Source of the DNA: Alphaproteobacteria bacterium
Lineage (GTDB): Bacteria; Pseudomonadota; Alphaproteobacteria; JABAAW01; JAHZMA01
Reading direction: 5' to 3'
Assembly (NCBI GenBank): GCA_022599575.1
Contig: JAHZMA010000002.1
Span: 1-53,430, forward strand
DNA length: 53,430 nt
The position numbers were made by a program, and so were the translations under genes. The notes beneath the pieces are model-generated. The model was not told where the DNA came from and did no database searches. It saw nothing but the letters and a program-made list of their open reading frames with translations. Every line of letters begins with the position of its first letter. The first letter of the stretch is position 1. Of this stretch, positions 51,290 through 53,430 are shown piece after piece.

Positions 51290-53272
51290 ATGGCAAGTGA
51301 AAATAGCGATATTGTATCGGAAAGTGATGCTGATTTTGATTCTACAAAACAAGCGGTGAATAATAAATTAATTAAAAAATTATCTCAGATGGGCAAGGTG
51401 CGTGGCTTTGTTACTTTTGATGAGGTCAATGAATTAATTGATGATAATGCTGATTCGGGCGAGCAGATGGAAGAAATTATCATGCGCCTATCCGAATTGG
51501 GGATTGAAGTTTCTGAAGGCGATGCCAATGCAAGCGATGCTAATAATAAGGGCACTGCCAAAAATCTAGTTGCTGATAGTGGCGGCGGTAATATTTCTGA
51601 CAATCAAAATCATACTGATGACCCCGTGCGGATGTATTTGCGCGAAATGGGGGCAGTGGAATTACTCTCGCGTGAGGGTGAAATCGCGATTGCCAAACGG
51701 ATTGAATTTGGGCGCAAACAGGTGATTGAAACATTGGGGCGTAGCCCCTTTACCATTCAAACAATGGGCGGTTGGTATGATGATATTGTCAATGGCACAA
51801 TTAGCCTGCGTGATATTGTTGATTTGCCCACTTGTTGGCAATTATTGCCTGAAGAAAAACGTCAAGAATATGAAAATATTCTTGCGACTGACCCAGCGCA
51901 ATTTACCGCAAAATTAGCGCAAGATGATTTAACCGATACGCAAAATGATAGCGATATTATTGAAGAAATTATCGAAGAAATTGTTGAAGAAGAGGTGGAG
52001 GAAAGCGATATTCCAATTCCGCTGACGGTGCTAGAAGATATGTTGCGCGAACCTATTATGAGCATTATTGATCAAATCACCGAAAAATTTAATGATATGC
52101 GCTTGGTGCAAAATGAAAGATTGGAATTATTGCTCAATAATAAGCCTGATTCCCCGCAACTCAGAGCAAAATATGAAGCGATACGCCATGAAATTGGTGA
52201 ATTGATGATGAAATTTCGCCTTAATCATCATACTGTTGAAAAACTTACCGAAGATATGCTGGAAATTTATCGCGAGATTGTGATGATTGACGGAAAATTA
52301 GCGCGTAAAGCAATAGAATGCGGTGTAAAAGCACCTGATTTCCGTAAAATCTATCTGGGTAATGAGCTGAAAAATAATTGGTATGTCACCAATAAAAACA
52401 AAGCATGGGAAAGATTCGGCTATCATGGTAAGCAGGATATTGACGATGCGCGTGAGAAATTATTGCAGATTATGTATAAAATCGTGATGCCACTCAATGA
52501 GTTTCGCGATTTGGTGCAGTTGGTGCAAGGTGGCGAGAGGCAAGCCAGCCGTGCCAAGCGTGAAATGATTGAGGCAAATTTACGGTTGGTGATTTCGATT
52601 GCTAAAAAATATACCAATCGTGGCTTACAATTTTTGGACCTCATTCAAGAGGGCAATATTGGCTTGATGAAAGCGGTCGATAAATTTGAATATCGGCGCG
52701 GTTATAAATTTTCTACCTATGCCACATGGTGGATTCGGCAAGCGATTACCCGTTCCATTGCTGACCAAGCGCGTACGATTCGAATCCCAGTGCATATGAT
52801 TGAAACCATTAATAAAATCCTACGCACCACACGGCAGATGTTGCATGAAATTGGCCGCGAACCAACACCAGAAGAATTGGCAGAAAAATTGGAAATGCCG
52901 CTTGAAAAAGTGCGTAAAGTTTTGAAAATCTCTAAAGAACCAATCTCATTAGAAACACCAATTGGTGACGAGGAAGATAGTTCGTTAGGTGATTTTATTG
53001 AAGATAAAAATGCAGTATTGCCAACCGATGTTACGATACAAGGCAATCTAAAATCTATCGTTACTGGTATCTTAGGCTCACTTACTCCGCGTGAAGAACG
53101 GGTGCTGCGAATGCGTTTTGGTATCGGTATGAATACCGACCATACGCTAGAGGAAGTTGGTCAGCAATTTTCAGTTACCCGTGAACGCATCAGACAGATT
53201 GAAGCCAAAGCTTTGCGTAAATTGAAACATCCATCGCGTTCGCGGAAATTAAAAAGTTTCCTTGATTCCTAA
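51290..53272 (+). CDS. rpoD: RNA polymerase sigma factor RpoD
   Basis: Primary sigma factor. The 660 residues have region 1.1 ([25 protein letters not shown]), region 1.2 near residue 110 ([11 protein letters not shown]), an acidic non-conserved insert with [17 protein letters not shown] near 225, and region 2 ([33 protein letters not shown], then [22 protein letters not shown]). Region 3 ([14 protein letters not shown]) and region 4.2 ([30 protein letters not shown]) follow. The ATG is preceded by AGGGGTAGG. The 51092-51289 gap upstream must hold its promoter, but I see no clear consensus pair. Confidence 0.97.
   Translation: MASENSDIVSESDADFDSTKQAVNNKLIKKLSQMGKVRGFVTFDEVNELIDDNADSGEQMEEIIMRLSELGIEVSEGDANASDANNKGTAKNLVADSGGGNISDNQNHTDDPVRMYLREMGAVELLSREGEIAIAKRIEFGRKQVIETLGRSPFTIQTMGGWYDDIVNGTISLRDIVDLPTCWQLLPEEKRQEYENILATDPAQFTAKLAQDDLTDTQNDSDIIEEIIEEIVEEEVEESDIPIPLTVLEDMLREPIMSIIDQITEKFNDMRLVQNERLELLLNNKPDSPQLRAKYEAIRHEIGELMMKFRLNHHTVEKLTEDMLEIYREIVMIDGKLARKAIECGVKAPDFRKIYLGNELKNNWYVTNKNKAWERFGYHGKQDIDDAREKLLQIMYKIVMPLNEFRDLVQLVQGGERQASRAKREMIEANLRLVISIAKKYTNRGLQFLDLIQEGNIGLMKAVDKFEYRRGYKFSTYATWWIRQAITRSIADQARTIRIPVHMIETINKILRTTRQMLHEIGREPTPEELAEKLEMPLEKVRKVLKISKEPISLETPIGDEEDSSLGDFIEDKNAVLPTDVTIQGNLKSIVTGILGSLTPREERVLRMRFGIGMNTDHTLEEVGQQFSVTRERIRQIEAKALRKLKHPSRSRKLKSFLDS
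51959..52006. repeat. 12-bp tandem units in the rpoD acidic insert
   Basis: ATTGAAGAAATT, ATCGAAGAAATT, GTTGAAGAAGAG and a diverged fourth unit, in frame, giving the Ile/Val-Glu-Glu repeats of the non-conserved region of RpoD. Confidence 0.7.
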
Positions 53273-53322
53273 AGTCTTTTGCTTTTTGCTGTTTTAGCCG
53301 TTAAAATAGAGCGGTGATTTAA

Positions 53323-53400
53323 GGGCCCATAGCTCAATTTGGTTAGAGCATACCGCTCATAACGGTCAGGTTTCAGGTTCAAGTCCTGATGGGCCCACCA
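53323..53400 (+). tRNA. tRNA with CAT anticodon, probably tRNA-Ile2 (lysidine) rather than elongator tRNA-Met
   Basis: A complete cloverleaf: 7-bp acceptor stem GGGCCCA/TGGGCCC, D arm GCTC/GAGC, anticodon CAT at 53358-53360, TTC-containing T arm, discriminator A and encoded CCA at 53398-53400. C4-G69 and C5-G68 in the acceptor stem and GTTCAAGTCC in the T arm resemble E. coli tRNA-Ile2, whose C34 TilS modifies. A CAT tRNA just after rpoD is, as I recall, common in alphaproteobacteria. Elongator Met remains possible. The last 30 bases of the window hold nothing I can identify. Confidence 0.95.
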
Positions 53401-53430
53401 TTACCCTTTGAAACATCTGTGTTTACGCCG

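Noticed and set aside
1-53430. Mobile elements, integrase sites or genomic island borders
   Set aside because: No transposase, integrase, att-like duplications or shift in composition was seen; gene order is that of a core chromosome.

Overview
The window is a contiguous, AT-rich stretch of a bacterial chromosome that is almost entirely core genes. I read it as an alphaproteobacterium. The reasons are a CtrA-family regulator divergent from fliI-fliJ, a C4-pathway 5-aminolevulinate synthase, the miaB-phoH-ybeY-corC gene order, yqeY-dnaG-rpoD followed by a CAT-anticodon tRNA, ftsE-ftsX-DUF218-plsC, and a promoter upstream of an Hsp20 gene that matches the alphaproteobacterial RpoH consensus. 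The order cannot be fixed from this sequence. The cell is probably flagellated and chemotactic (fliI, fliJ, cheA-cheY-cheB-cheR) and makes molybdopterin and cobalamin cofactors. I see no insertion sequence, prophage, CRISPR array or toxin-antitoxin pair.

Layout. 1-5.9 kb (+): end of pheT, pgsA, a molybdenum-cofactor run (mobB, moeA, moaD, moaE), map, radC. 5.9-11.5 kb (-): parE-gshB-yciB, then fliI-fliJ. 11.7-14.8 kb (+): ctrA, a secreted M48/TPR protease, an RluA-type pseudouridine synthase. 14.9-17.8 kb (-): an operon for a HIG1-type membrane protein, a PduO-type adenosyltransferase and an orphan TRAP binding protein, then gtrA-sufE. 18.1-19.3 kb (+): erpA, xthA. 19.4-24.1 kb (-): an XRE regulator, and miaB-phoH-ybeY-corC. 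24.4-33.8 kb (+): the chemotaxis cluster and ftsE-ftsX-DUF218-plsC. 33.7-40.3 kb (-): an IalB-like exported protein translationally coupled to cobC-cobU-cobW, then hemA (own promoter), apaG, folE and an SDR. 40.4-48.6 kb (-): a SPOUT methyltransferase, gor, nadK, moaA, uvrC, argE, an Hsp20 with a strong terminator, and rpmE. 48.8-53.4 kb (+): yqeY, dnaG, rpoD, tRNA.

How the genes work together. MobB, MoeA, MoaD, MoaE and MoaA cover much of molybdenum cofactor synthesis, split over two distant loci. CobC, CobU, CobW and the adenosyltransferase cover late cobalamin steps, and hemA feeds the same tetrapyrrole pool. CheA, CheY, CheB and CheR form a chemotaxis core with no separate cheW; CheA carries an extra CheW-like domain and a receiver.

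The strongest signal not explained by ordinary annotation is short in-frame tandem duplication, most often with a 15-bp period, inside or beside many genes (yciB, the IalB-like gene, gor, hsp20, erpA, rpoD and an intergenic region). It has built acidic or low-complexity inserts and tails into otherwise conserved proteins. The extreme case is a roughly 190-residue acidic insert in the IalB-like protein. I did not find a clearly new multi-gene system. The best leads are that protein, the interrupted CheA, and the tandem repeat abutting the promoter of the HIG1-adenosyltransferase-TRAP operon.
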